From: Schlesneria sp.
GTDB lineage: Bacteria > Planctomycetota > Planctomycetia > Planctomycetales > Planctomycetaceae
Direction of reading: 5' to 3'
Assembly (NCBI GenBank): GCA_028291515.1
Contig: JAQGHU010000107.1
Location: forward strand, 99,523 to 163,522
DNA: 64,000 bases
Shown here: positions 1 through 8,031 of the stretch, in pieces
How positions within the stretch are numbered: position 1 is the stretch's first letter
Layout: the number at the start of each line of letters is the position of its first letter
Notes under the pieces: generated by a model
Seen by the model: only the letters and a program-made list of their open reading frames with translations
What the model was told of the DNA's origin: nothing
Database searches by the model: none
Made by a program: the position numbers and the translations under genes

Positions 1-4
1 CGCA

Positions 5-994
5 TCACCGATCTGTCGGGCAACCACTCGCCCTCAGCACGGTTTCCTGCACGGCCAGATCGTGCATCGGGGACCAGTCGAACATCTTCTCACCGCGAAT
101 GACCTTGGCAAAATCGGCCGCGTCGCCGACGTAGCGCTCATACGACGCAACAGGTACGTCCTGGTATCCCTTGCGATACATCCCGCGGTCTTTCGATAAG
201 GCCAGATGCACCGACTTCGGTGCGTCCAATGGCTCGATATGTATCGTCCCTTCCGTGCCACAGACCACAAAATGCCGTCGGGCGGAGCCATCGACTTCCA
301 AACCAGAAGACTTCACCGTCGCGAGAGCCTTGGGATAAGTGAGGACCGCCAGCATATTATCTTGCAACGTATCCTGCTGAGGGCCCGCATGCTGACGATA
401 CGGCGTGACAGACTCGGGCGCACCCAGAACATCAACCGCGATGTCGATGAGGTGACAGCCCAGTTCAAACATCATGCCGCCAACATACTCACCATGCCGC
501 GCCCGATTCACTGGATCGACGACCTTGCTCATCACGCAGTGAACTTCGAACGGCTCGCCCAAGTATCCTTTTCGCAATAGGTCTTTCATTAGCACCACGG
601 CCGGGTTGTAGCGGTACATGTAGCCCATTTGCAGGCACAGGTGTTGTCGAGTGGCTATGTCGAGGATCCGACGAAACTGCAGCAGCGATTCTCCGGCTGG
701 CTTGTCGAGATGCACATGCTTGCCAGCGTCGACGGACATTTCCGCATACTTCAGCAGGTCTCGCGGCTCGGTCTCAATCGCGACCGCCTGCAAGCCGGGG
801 ACGCTCAGCAGTTGCTCGGCCGACATCCACGGCAGGTCTTTGTAAGCCGCTTGCCGCTGCGCCGTGTTCCGCAATCGATCGATCGGCTCGACAATACCGA
901 CCACTTCGAAGTCGTCCGACTTTCGATAGGCCTCAAGCGCGCCCGCCGCGTGACCGTGCCCCGTCCCAATTTGACCGATCTTGATCTTGGACAT
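5..994 (-). CDS. Gfo/Idh/MocA family NAD(P)-dependent oxidoreductase
   Basis: A 329-residue cytoplasmic oxidoreductase. Residues 5-36 form a Rossmann beta-alpha-beta start with the glycine-rich stretch GQIGTGHGHA, and the family's catalytic-lysine loop appears as HLDKPAG near residue 95, a DKP variant of the usual EKP. The middle part contains FELGCHLIDIAVDVLG, the conserved region in which a histidine helps bind the sugar substrate. Length fits the family. Members oxidise or epimerise sugars, inositols or their derivatives, and the substrate cannot be read here. Planctomycetes carry many paralogues, often next to DUF1080 and sugar isomerase genes, as here (downstream neighbours at 1.6 and 4.8 kb). 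The gene ends four bases from the window edge but is complete. Confidence in the family is high; the reaction is unknown. Confidence 0.9.
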   Translation of the reverse strand: MSKIKIGQIGTGHGHAAGALEAYRKSDDFEVVGIVEPIDRLRNTAQRQAAYKDLPWMSAEQLLSVPGLQAVAIETEPRDLLKYAEMSVDAGKHVHLDKPAGESLLQFRRILDIATRQHLCLQMGYMYRYNPAVVLMKDLLRKGYLGEPFEVHCVMSKVVDPVNRARHGEYVGGMMFELGCHLIDIAVDVLGAPESVTPYRQHAGPQQDTLQDNMLAVLTYPKALATVKSSGLEVDGSARRHFVVCGTEGTIHIEPLDAPKSVHLALSKDRGMYRKGYQDVPVASYERYVGDAADFAKVIRGEKMFDWSPMHDLAVQETVLRASGCPTDR

Positions 995-1033
995 TGCTCA
1001 ACGCTTTCCAGGTTGAAGTCTGCCATCTGGGCT

Positions 1034-1570
1034 TCAGAGTGCCGGTGCGATGTGATTCGATGGCTGTTCGTTTGGCCTCCGAAATCGCCGATAAAGACAG
1101 ACGATCCACGCGACGACACCGACTAGAAACGGTCCCGCCACTAACAATACCCACGACAGCGGCAAACTGGCTGGTTGACGTTGATTGCCGAAGACGACCG
1201 CCCAGTGCAGCCCCGTAATAAAGGCGATTCCCAGGCAGGCCAGCCAGATGGAATGATGGAACAGATATTCGGTCGATTCATCTCGCCTCTCCGCCGCCAG
1301 CCAGTAGTCTCGATGGGGGAGATTAATGGCGGAGAGTGGCAGATAGCGCGCCATCCGCAACATGCCGATGATGAAGAGTGGAAACCCGACTCCGAATGCT
1401 CCCATGAAGATCAGATGCGCGGATCGACTCATCCAGCCGTTCGGATTGCCCGCTCCGTCGAAGTGAGTAGCCATGCGCGGGGGCAGCATTGGCACTGCCC
1501 CCAACAAGCTGGCCCCGAATCCGACCCACAGAATTGCGAGGACCAGAACAGAAAACTGGAATCGGGTCAT
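1034..1570 (-). CDS. DUF1648 domain membrane protein
   Basis: Integral membrane protein of 178 residues from the chosen start MTRFQF; an in-frame ATG 12 codons upstream is possible. The first helix is followed by PPRMATHFDGAGNPNGWMSR, the signature of DUF1648, the N-terminal domain also found in SdpI immunity proteins. About four hydrophobic segments are visible, and the C-terminus is a short basic/polar tail. The DUF1648 domain is of unknown function; SdpI-type proteins protect against the SdpC toxin, but this protein lacks a clear SdpI C-terminal half, so immunity is not claimed. It lies between the oxidoreductase and the DUF1080 gene on the same strand. Confidence 0.75.
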   Translation of the reverse strand: MTRFQFSVLVLAILWVGFGASLLGAVPMLPPRMATHFDGAGNPNGWMSRSAHLIFMGAFGVGFPLFIIGMLRMARYLPLSAINLPHRDYWLAAERRDESTEYLFHHSIWLACLGIAFITGLHWAVVFGNQRQPASLPLSWVLLVAGPFLVGVVAWIVCLYRRFRRPNEQPSNHIAPAL

Positions 1571-1609
1571 GGCTCTGACACTCCGACAGGCGTCTGTGCA
1601 GGACACAGA

Positions 1610-2359
1610 CTACTTTAACGATTTGACTCGGACATTGCGGTAGCGAACGAACTGCTTCGTGTAGTCTCCACCGCCATGCACTTGCAGGGCAATGCTACCA
1701 GTATCGGGGTGACGCTTCTCGGTGTCGGCGAACTCCATGAAGCGAACGCGATTGATCCACGTCGTGACCTTCGGTGGATTGCTTTCGATGCGAGCTCGCA
1801 ATTCATTCCATTCGCCATGCTTCCAGAATTCGGGCCAATCGGCTGGCTTGATCGGGCAGGGGAACGGAGAGTCCTTGGTCTGGATCTTCTTGACGTCGTC
1901 CAGGAAGTCGAAATTACGCAGATGAATCCCGCCCGATAGTCCTTCACCATAGACCCCGGCCAGATTGCCGCCATTGTGGTAGTCGACCATGTATTGATAC
2001 GCCTGGCCTTTGTCGTTGCTGCGCAGGAACAGGCCGCTATCGGGACCGTAGTCGTTTTTCATCTCGACGATGACTTCGAAGTCCCCGAACTGGCGATCGG
2101 TGAGAATGATTCCGCCGTTTCCGGGGATATCCTGGCTGCCGGTGATCGCACCGTCTTCCAGGACCCACTTGCCGCCGCTGGTATGCATGCTGGCACCGCT
2201 GTGGCCGGTCTGAGTGCTGACGTGCCAGCCTCGTAATGACTTGCCATCGAAGATCGTTTCGAATCCATCGCTACTGAGCGACTTGTCGACCGGAAACTCG
2301 GCCGCTGACAACGCCGAGCCGCAGAGGGCGACACTACAGATCAAAGCCAAACGCATCAT
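1610..2359 (-). CDS. Secreted DUF1080 (3-keto-disaccharide hydrolase-like) protein
   Basis: About 249 residues from the start MMRLALICSVALCGSALSA, which is a clear Sec signal peptide with cleavage after ALSA. An open frame extends 45 codons upstream but lacks a signal sequence and runs through a repeat-like stretch, so the later start is preferred. The mature protein has the DUF1080 landmarks: FETIFDGKSLRGWHV near the N-terminus, DFEVIVEMKNDYGPDSGLFLR in the middle, and GSIALQVHGGGD near the end. The fold is a concanavalin-like beta sandwich. Some members hydrolyse 3-keto-glycosides, and many planctomycete copies are uncharacterised. Likely periplasmic or cell-surface, acting on a carbohydrate. 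Confidence 0.88.
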   Translation of the reverse strand: MMRLALICSVALCGSALSAAEFPVDKSLSSDGFETIFDGKSLRGWHVSTQTGHSGASMHTSGGKWVLEDGAITGSQDIPGNGGIILTDRQFGDFEVIVEMKNDYGPDSGLFLRSNDKGQAYQYMVDYHNGGNLAGVYGEGLSGGIHLRNFDFLDDVKKIQTKDSPFPCPIKPADWPEFWKHGEWNELRARIESNPPKVTTWINRVRFMEFADTEKRHPDTGSIALQVHGGGDYTKQFVRYRNVRVKSLK

Positions 2360-2378
2360 CGAAGCAACCTCAAAGCAG

Positions 2379-2419
2379 AATTGAGCCACGGATGAAACAC
2401 TGATGGAACACCGATAATT
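2379..2419. repeat. CACGGATGAA-type dispersed repeat fragment
   Basis: Just upstream of the DUF1080 gene is a run in which GATGAAACAC, GATGGAACAC and GATAA follow each other. This internally repeating CACGGATG/AACAC pattern resembles the class of short dispersed repeats common in planctomycete and other environmental genomes. Related wording (CCACGGAACACACTGAAGTAC) occurs inside the 7.8 kb element. It is seen by eye only and could be chance. Confidence 0.35.
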
Positions 2420-2589
2420 CTGCAGTGTTTTGCGGGCGAGAACAATCGACATCATGGCTGAACCACGGCAAATCGCGCTGGCTTCTGGTGCCATCCGCGA
2501 TCAGCTTCTCGTTCTTCGGCTACGACGTGCTTTGCCCGTCAGAACGGAATCTTGCCCAGCAGAAATATGTCGCCTCTGAATTCAGCTAG

Positions 2590-2626
2590 TTGACAAGTCA
2601 CATTGCACTCGCTGTAATGTGACTTG
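2590..2626 (+). promoter_or_regulatory. Promoter with dyad operator upstream of the MerR-type gene
   Basis: TTGACA at 2590-2595 is followed, after 17 bases, by TGTAAT at 2613-2618, a good sigma-70-type pair. Overlaid on it is an 11-base perfect inverted repeat, CAAGTCACATT (2594-2604) and AATGTGACTTG (2616-2626), separated by 11 bases. The dyad covers the spacer and the -10, where MerR proteins bind. The regulator gene starts about 115 bases downstream, so autoregulation is a natural inference. The rest of the 2360-2741 gap shows nothing else beyond the repeat fragment at 2379-2419. Confidence 0.6.
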
Positions 2627-2741
2627 GTGACAGCGGGCACTTTGACCGACCATCCGCACCGATGGCTCCGTCTTTCATGACCGTTGATAACCGATCACGT
2701 TACGCGATTCATTTTTTTGAATTCGTGGCGCTCGCTTATCA

Positions 2742-3212
2742 ATGGATACGATCATGCAAAGACAACCAACGGTTTACATGGCAGGTCAGGCCGCTAAGGC
2801 AGCAGGCGTTGCGTATCACCGTCTGAACTATTGGGCAACGACTGGAATCGTCGTTCCTAGCGTTGCAGAGGGTAAAGGCTACGCCGGAGTCAGGGCGTAT
2901 TCGTTCGCTGATGTTGTCGCGTTGAAGGTAGCTGCTCGCATGAAGGCGAGCGGGTTCCCGATTCGCACGCTTCAGAACTTAGTAACAGCGGTTCAGCAAT
3001 GGGATGAGGAGTCCCCGAAGACATATTTCGTCGGCGATGAAAAAGGTAGCGTTGCGGCATTTGATGAAGCTGGAGCTTTTACCGCGCTACAACAGAAGGA
3101 CCTGAAGGGGCTGACTTGGTTCGTCAATATTTCAGATATCGTGCAGGAAGTGAAGTCGCGATTGGAATCGCTGTCTCAACCAATGCGCGGAAAGTCACTC
3201 CGAACAGCCTGA
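2742..3212 (+). CDS. MerR-type helix-turn-helix transcriptional regulator
   Basis: A 156-residue protein with an N-terminal winged-helix MerR-like domain: AGQAAKAAGVAYHRLNYWATTGIVVPS (about residues 14-40), then an RAYSFADVVALKVAARMKASGFPIRTLQNLV block typical of the MerR wing and linker helix. The C-terminal third (about 90-156) is not a recognised effector domain and has no cysteine cluster, so a metal sensor is unlikely. Start is the ATG at 2742; a second in-frame ATG lies four codons later. The gene has its own promoter with a dyad upstream and a terminator right after it, so it is a single transcription unit. It begins a short accessory patch whose codon use looks more A/T-tolerant than its neighbours. 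Confidence 0.8.
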   Translation: MDTIMQRQPTVYMAGQAAKAAGVAYHRLNYWATTGIVVPSVAEGKGYAGVRAYSFADVVALKVAARMKASGFPIRTLQNLVTAVQQWDEESPKTYFVGDEKGSVAAFDEAGAFTALQQKDLKGLTWFVNISDIVQEVKSRLESLSQPMRGKSLRTA

Positions 3213-3230
3213 ACGAAACTAAATCAGATA

Positions 3231-3266
3231 AGCCGATTGGCGCATGCGTGCCAGTCGGCTTTTTTT
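3231..3266 (+). terminator. Rho-independent terminator after the MerR-type gene
   Basis: An 11-base stem, AGCCGATTGGC (3231-3241) pairing with GCCAGTCGGCT (3250-3260) with one G-T pair, encloses an 8-base loop and is followed directly by TTTTTT (3261-3266). It starts 18 bases after the stop codon of the regulator. This is a textbook intrinsic terminator and the clearest one in the window. Confidence 0.9.
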
Positions 3267-3740
3267 ATTCCTTGAACCCGCGAACATGGAGGTCGCAATG
3301 CGATTGAGAATAATACCTGGGGGCTAATCCGGCAGCCTGCGCCCAAGGGGGCGGAGTGAGCCTAGTTTGGCGACCGACTCACCCGCTCCACCCGAGATCG
3401 CTCTTGACCATCGGATTTGCTTTGCCGCAGACCTCCGATGGCATGCCCTTGTGAGGCTTGATGACGCCGCAGGCACGGTCTGCGCTTGTGGCGTCTTCAT
3501 TTTCAAATGTACACAGCCGCTAAGACAGGATCAAGCTGAGTTTTATTTGGACTCGGCGTTTTTCAGTCCTCTCGTTGCCGCACGAACCCCTATTGATTGC
3601 AGCCATACGGCGACGGAGACGCCTGCAATGCGGCGTCAATCTGTTCTGTCGTATGGTGAGTCAAAGTAATCCCCTTTATCACCAATGCCAGTTTGATGGT
3701 TTCGCTTTCATTGGACGAAAATTCTGTCGGAGCAGAAGAG
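3267..3740. other. Intergenic stretch, no convincing gene
   Basis: Between the terminator and the SieB-like gene, open frames exist on both strands but none has family-like sequence or a matching ribosome site. A nine-codon frame at 3299 follows a GGAGG and is too short to support. A loose hairpin GACGCC...GGCGTC followed by TTCATTTT lies near 3463-3503. Nothing else is seen. Confidence 0.4.
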
Positions 3741-4295
3741 ATGGCTGAAATTCTCAAACACCTGATTGAACTACTGAAGCTCGCACCTCGCTATATGGCT
3801 GCCATTGCCTTAGTGAGCGGGATACTCCTTTACTTCCCTGACGCATTTCTCGATGGCCTTGGCGTACTGGCGTTCAAGAAATCGCATCATCAATGGATAG
3901 GAATTACGTTCCTTGTGTCTCTGGTTCTGTTCGTAATCGATAGGTCACTACGATTTTCAGAGAAGATTCGCGACGGGAACAGGAAGGCAGAGCAGATCAC
4001 AAGGCAAGTAAAGAGACTGTATTGCCTTACCGAGGAAGAGAAGCAGATTCTTCGGTTTTATATCGGTAAGCTGACGAGGACAAACTATCTAAAAATGGAC
4101 GACGGTGTTGTTCAGGGACTGGTGTCCTGTGGGATCATCTTTCGCGTTGCCGCGATCGGAAACATGCGTGATGGGTTTGCGTACAATATTTCAGATTTGT
4201 CGTGGGATCATCTGAACGAGAGTCCGGGGCTACTTAATGGCGAGACAAATTTGTATCGAAACGACAAGGAAGAGAATCAGCAACGATGGAGATGA
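3741..4295 (+). CDS. SieB-like superinfection exclusion family membrane protein
   Basis: About 184 residues from ATG 3741 (MAEILKHLIELLKLAPRY); an in-frame ATG at 3693 would add 16 residues without a better ribosome site. The layout matches the SieB family (PF14163): an amphipathic N-terminus, a first membrane helix at AAIALVSGILLYFP, a conserved DAFLDGLGVLAF linker, a second helix at WIGITFLVSLVLFVI, then a cytoplasmic part with LTEEEKQILRFYI and MDDGVVQGLVSCGIIFR, which reads like a winged-helix ending. The phage P22/lambda SieB protein blocks superinfecting phage. Most chromosomal relatives are untested, so defence is inferred from the family name only. Codon use is visibly more A/T-rich than the surrounding genes, which suggests transfer. 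Confidence 0.65.
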   Translation: MAEILKHLIELLKLAPRYMAAIALVSGILLYFPDAFLDGLGVLAFKKSHHQWIGITFLVSLVLFVIDRSLRFSEKIRDGNRKAEQITRQVKRLYCLTEEEKQILRFYIGKLTRTNYLKMDDGVVQGLVSCGIIFRVAAIGNMRDGFAYNISDLSWDHLNESPGLLNGETNLYRNDKEENQQRWR

Positions 4296-4387
4296 TCAAT
4301 CTCAGTGAATTCCGCCTCCGCAACGGGCCGTTTCCGACCTGTGATTAGCACGTTCTTCCACGGCTGGCGACGAAAGGCGAGTGGTTG

Positions 4388-4603
4388 ATGAACGACTGGG
4401 TGCCGTGCGTGAACTGTGGCCGCAAAAACAATATGAGCCCTCGATGGGGCATCGTGCCGCGTTGTCGGTACTGCGGTAAGTCAATACTCTGGGGTGGTGA
4501 CGACGGCGTTGATTGGGGCGGGTGGATAGCAGTGGCGATTGTGAGTTGGATTGGACTGCTGTTTACTCTCTTCTTGATCTATGCTGCACGGATTGGGCTT
4601 TGA
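4388..4603 (+). CDS. Small zinc-ribbon protein with one membrane helix
   Basis: A 71-residue protein, MNDWVPCVNCGRKNN at its start, with two CxxC pairs (CVNC near residues 7-10 and CRYC near 26-29) that would form one zinc ribbon. A single hydrophobic helix follows (WIAVAIVSWIGLLFTLFLIYAA), with only a few residues after it. A TTG codon directly precedes the ATG. Zinc ribbon plus one helix is a common layout of small bacterial membrane adaptor proteins of unknown role. It lies 92 bases after the SieB-like gene on the same strand and may be co-transcribed. No specific function can be given. Confidence 0.6.
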   Translation: MNDWVPCVNCGRKNNMSPRWGIVPRCRYCGKSILWGGDDGVDWGGWIAVAIVSWIGLLFTLFLIYAARIGL

Positions 4604-4806
4604 TACTGCCCCAATTTCGCCGTCAGCACCCAGCCGATGATGCATCAGCCTACACGGCGATAACGCATAGTAACCATCATCACACAGATGTCGGTCATCG
4701 ACAAAAACTCGACTTGCTCATCAGAATCAAACCAGCCCAGTAGAACGACGGTTTTCGGTTCTGGCGGGCAAAGCCCCTACCACGATCCAATACCGTATCG
4801 TTTCTG

Positions 4807-5772
4807 CTACGTCAGCCCGAATGCTTTCTGCATCTGCTGACGAACAAGCGTCAGTCGTTCGAGGCCCCCGCCGCCGACTTCGGCTGTGGTCCAACCGGTG
4901 AAGCCAATATCGTCCAGACCCTTCTGCACTTCACCCCACGGCAGATCATCTTCTTCTGAGGTGATATCGACGAACTTGTTGCCCTTGCGGCTGAAGCCTT
5001 TGACGTCCAGCTTGACCGCTCGGTGACCGAACGCATTCAGCCAGGCACGGGGCTGGCCGTATTTCCAGTGGTTGCCGATGTCGTAGTACATCCCCACCCA
5101 GGGGCTGTTGAAGCTGTCGACAAACTTGATGAAACGATCGGGCGTCTGTTCCGGCGGCTGGTCATGATCATAGTGCATCTTGTTCCAGACATTCTCGAAC
5201 AGAATCATCTGACCAAGCGACGCGGCCAGCGGAAGCAGCTTCTTGATCTCCACGCGAGCTCGTTCGTCGATTTCGTCGGCTGACCCATCGTTACCGCTAC
5301 CGATGACGATCAGCACGGCACCGCCGCCCGCGGCATGAGACACTCGCAGGCAGTGTTCGATATTCTTGCGGCCGGTCGCCCGTTCCTCTTCCTTCGCACT
5401 GGTCAATCGCTGGCCCCAGTGAGCGTGATTGATCGCGTTATGGACAAACACGCCCGATTCTCGGACGGCATCGCGAGCCTGCTCAGCGGTGAACGATCCC
5501 GCTTCATCGAAATCGACGCCGTCAAATCCAGCTTGGCCCGCCAACTTCAATCGCTCGGTGAGCGTCAGGTCTTTTCCATCGACCTTTTTGGCAATCATCC
5601 CCAACTTGCATGACAGCAGAATCCGCTTCCCTGCCGGTGGTTCGATGATCGGATTCGCGGGTGCATCGGCGGCAGTGGCCTGCTGTCCAGCGGCCAAGGT
5701 TAGACCCGCGGCGGCGGCGGTTCCGGCAGTCAGAAAAGATCGACGGCTGACTTCCGAGCGACTATCGGACAT
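4807..5772 (-). CDS. Tat-exported sugar phosphate isomerase/epimerase-like protein
   Basis: A 321-residue protein beginning MSDSRSEVSRRSFLTAGTAAAAG, a twin-arginine signal (SRRSFL) followed by a hydrophobic Ala-rich core. The mature part is an AP-endonuclease-2-type TIM barrel: KLAGQAGFDGVDFDEAG near the start, HNAINHAHWGQRL, ILFENVWNKMHYDHD with the conserved metal-binding glutamate, GMYYDIGNHWKYGQ, and HRAVKLDVKGF. These match xylose isomerase-like sugar epimerases that use a divalent metal. The location would be periplasmic. The substrate is unknown; these genes often accompany Gfo/Idh/MocA dehydrogenases in planctomycetes, and one lies at the start of this window. Confidence 0.88.
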   Translation of the reverse strand: MSDSRSEVSRRSFLTAGTAAAAGLTLAAGQQATAADAPANPIIEPPAGKRILLSCKLGMIAKKVDGKDLTLTERLKLAGQAGFDGVDFDEAGSFTAEQARDAVRESGVFVHNAINHAHWGQRLTSAKEEERATGRKNIEHCLRVSHAAGGGAVLIVIGSGNDGSADEIDERARVEIKKLLPLAASLGQMILFENVWNKMHYDHDQPPEQTPDRFIKFVDSFNSPWVGMYYDIGNHWKYGQPRAWLNAFGHRAVKLDVKGFSRKGNKFVDITSEEDDLPWGEVQKGLDDIGFTGWTTAEVGGGGLERLTLVRQQMQKAFGLT

Positions 5773-6527
5773 GAAGCATCTCCACGGGTGATATTGGGTA
5801 ATCGGATCATCGGCGGTGCGGACGTGTATTCGACCGCGACCGTCAGGCGATGTCTACCCTGTAGCGTCCGTATCGCCGTACGGACTTCCGCAGGTCGCGA
5901 GATCTGCCCAATCACTTGGCGAACTCTTGGTGAGACGAGCGGCAAGGTGAGTCGTTCATTGGTGGTCCTGCGAAGTCTGCGATTGCGGAAAGTCCCCACC
6001 TCCTCGGCGTCTTCGCAATTGAAGATTCGCGATTTGGGATCTCTTCTCACCAGCGCTCCAGCACTTTTCAGGCCGACCTCTGCGGTCGCTAAATCAACTG
6101 TCAGTAAACATGCACTTTTTTGAGGAAATCTGCCAAAAACAGGGCTGTTTTGTCCCCCATTGTCAAAAGTTGTCCTGGGGTGTCAAAATTTGTCAGTGAC
6201 AATTTCAAACAAAGCTCCCAAGATTGCCAAACGCCGTCTTGATCAGCACACCACAAACGGGACAATCGTCTGCAAGATGATATTCGTAGGTGCACCGTAA
6301 CCAACGGGCACGCCTCTGGGCCGCTCTCTTAGCGGAAGGTCAGAGGTTCTTGTTCCTCAGTTGATAACGACGAAGATCAAGCTGCCCACCTCCTACCTGA
6401 GCGGGGCGGCGTAAGCCGGCTTAAACCCTTGGCACAAACACAAACAACCCCACGTCGCGCGGCTCAACAGCCGTGCTAGCCCGTACTGTTCGGAACTGAC
6501 AGCACATGCAAAGGAGAACGTGACCAC
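5773..6527. other. Gene-poor intergenic stretch with small repeats
   Basis: No open frame here has recognisable protein character. GTCCGTA (5866-5872) pairs with TACGGAC (5879-5885) in a small hairpin. Around 6150-6205 the motif TTGTC/TGTCA recurs five times in about 55 bases (for example TGTCAAAAGTTGTCC and TGTCAAAATTTGTCAG). Similar TGACAA words return at 6670-6750. No known RNA family was recognised. Confidence 0.4.
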
Positions 6528-6695
6528 ATGACCCGCCGCCACACCGCCAATCAAGTCCTAATCGCCGGCTTGGCTTCGAGCCTCATGCCAGCGATCCCGA
6601 CCTCTTTTCTCTCCGCGACTTCGCGTCTCCGCGTGAGAAAATCTTCACCCCCCTCAAAACCCTGCCATGGACTGACAAATTCTGCCAAATCGTAA
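6528..6695 (+). CDS. Possible small or remnant ORF (55 residues)
   Basis: An ATG at 6528 follows AAGGAG with suitable spacing and opens a 55-codon frame starting MTRRHTANQVLIAGLASSLM, which has a twin arginine and a hydrophobic stretch like an export signal. After about residue 28 the frame runs into TCTCCGCGACTTCGCGTCTC..., a low-complexity dispersed-repeat wording, and the protein loses any sense. This looks like the start of a once longer exported protein overwritten by repeat DNA, or a chance frame. No function is proposed. The remaining bases to 6851 hold nothing but the leader of the next gene. Confidence 0.3.
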   Translation: MTRRHTANQVLIAGLASSLMPAIPTSFLSATSRLRVRKSSPPSKPCHGLTNSAKS

Positions 6696-6851
6696 GGAAA
6701 CAGAAAGCCCAGTCATGGCCGCACCACTGTCCTGCCATCAATTGACAACCCAATTAACGATTGCGCCCCTGGCGACAGGTTTCCTGACTCGTCTCTTTCG
6801 GGGACCGTCAGGATTGGCGTACAATCCTGATTCACTCTCCAAGGAATCTGC

Positions 6852-7802
6852 GTGGTGAATTTGTCTCTGTTCGCGGCATCCGTCCTGCTGAAAGATCCGT
6901 TGTCCCCGGCGATTATTTCGCTGGTGTTTGGCATCGCGGCCTTTCTATTTGCCTGGGCGATCTGGCGAACACTGGCGACGGAAGATCTGACACAAGACTC
7001 TGAATGGCGATACGACGTTAACCGCATCAACGAACTGCGCCGTATCAGTGTGCTGTACCGGACGCTTCAACCGGTCATTCAAGCCTTCGCTCGATTCAAT
7101 CGCGGTGCCTTCGCCGATCAGTTGCCCGAGATCGGTCGCGAGATTCAAGCGGCCGGGTTGCCTCGCTTCTGGACACCGGCCGAATATCTCGCCCGAATCG
7201 AATTGCAGGCCCTGATGCTGATGCCGGCGTATGTCTACATCTGCGTGCAGATGATGGGACCGGCCGGCGCTGTGATGGCCCTGATGTTCACCGTGCTGAC
7301 CGCTTATCTGCTGCGTCGACGCCTCCGAAACGCTGCTCGCTATCGACTGCTCCTGATCAAGCGTCGACTACCTTTCCTATTGGACCTTGTCACGTTGCTG
7401 ATGGAGGCGGGATCGAACTTCCTGCAGGCACTGAAACAAGCCGTCGACGAATTCCGTGAACACCCTGTCGGAGTTGAATTTGGCCGGGTCCTCGGCGAGT
7501 TAAACATGGGGAAAGGGCGCATTGCCTCACTCGAGTCGATGCGCGATCGCCTGCATGATGACGAGATGACCAGCATCGTCGGCTCGATTATTCAAGGCGA
7601 ACAATTAGGTACGCCGCTGGCAAAGATCTTTCGAACTCAGGCCGATGTGCTAAGGCTAAAACGGAGTCAGCGTGCCGAAACAGTGGCAGGCGAGGCGGCG
7701 GTACAGATGCTGTTGCCAGGCATTTTAATTATGGCCTCCACAGTGCTGATCATCCTGGGACCATTCCTGTTGAACTTTATCACGACTGATATCATGCAGT
7801 GA
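6852..7802 (+). CDS. Type II secretion system F-domain protein, TadC-like
   Basis: A 316-residue inner-membrane platform protein. It starts with GTG (a second GTG follows) after CAAGGAA at good spacing. Layout is TadC-like: one N-terminal helix (residues 15-35), a paired helix region near 115-150, the cytoplasmic T2SSF domain (about 165-285; LLEAGSNFLQALKQAV-type start, GELNMGKGRIASLESMRDR, VGSIIQGEQLGTPLAKIFR), and a last helix (LLPGILIMASTVLIILGPFLLN). The motif EGEQLGTPL-like is characteristic. Such proteins build the Tad/Flp pilus platform together with TadB and the TadA ATPase. Neither TadA nor TadB is adjacent, which is unusual. The next plus-strand gene has an FHA domain. Confidence 0.85.
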   Translation: MVNLSLFAASVLLKDPLSPAIISLVFGIAAFLFAWAIWRTLATEDLTQDSEWRYDVNRINELRRISVLYRTLQPVIQAFARFNRGAFADQLPEIGREIQAAGLPRFWTPAEYLARIELQALMLMPAYVYICVQMMGPAGAVMALMFTVLTAYLLRRRLRNAARYRLLLIKRRLPFLLDLVTLLMEAGSNFLQALKQAVDEFREHPVGVEFGRVLGELNMGKGRIASLESMRDRLHDDEMTSIVGSIIQGEQLGTPLAKIFRTQADVLRLKRSQRAETVAGEAAVQMLLPGILIMASTVLIILGPFLLNFITTDIMQ

Positions 7803-7822
7803 CGAATTCGTACGAAAGAATG

Positions 7823-7960
7823 AGAATTTGAAACACAGAGGCACAGAGAGCACTGAGAAAAGGAGAAGTGAACCACGGAACACACTGAAGTACACGGAAA
7901 GAAGACAGTGAAACTCAGTAGTATTTCTCCGTGACCTCCGTGCCCTGTGTTTCAAATTCT
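7823..7960. repeat. 138-base palindromic repeat element (CACAGAG family)
   Basis: The ends are a 16-base perfect inverted repeat: AGAATTTGAAACACAG at 7823-7838 and its complement at 7945-7960. The match continues inward with few mismatches for about 20 further bases (GGCACAGAGAGCACTGAG against GGCACGGAGGTCACGGAG), so the whole element can fold into one long hairpin. The wording CACAGAGGCACAGAG is a widespread intergenic repeat type in environmental bacteria. It begins 20 bases after the TadC-like stop codon and could also act as a transcription barrier. Confidence 0.8.
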
Positions 7961-8031
7961 TCGCCGCTTGTAGCTTGATGTACTAACCTTATTTTTGAAT
8001 CGATCGACTAGAACGCGGGCCGGAATCTGTT

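Noticed and set aside
1034..1570. SdpI toxin-immunity protein
   Set aside because: Only the DUF1648 part is visible; the SdpI domain and an SdpC toxin gene are missing.
3299..3328. Nine-codon frame behind a perfect GGAGG
   Set aside because: Too short to support as a gene; the GGAGG is likely chance in a short stretch.
3367..3669. 100-codon frame between the MerR-type and SieB-like genes
   Set aside because: No ribosome site, no domain, mixed composition; kept as non-coding.
4513..4743. 76-codon frame overlapping the zinc-ribbon gene
   Set aside because: It overlaps a better frame that has two CxxC pairs and a membrane helix; the rest is low-quality.
5788..6123. 111-codon plus-strand frame in the gene-poor kilobase
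   Set aside because: No start signal, and the sequence is a run of Arg/Ser/Thr without fold pattern.
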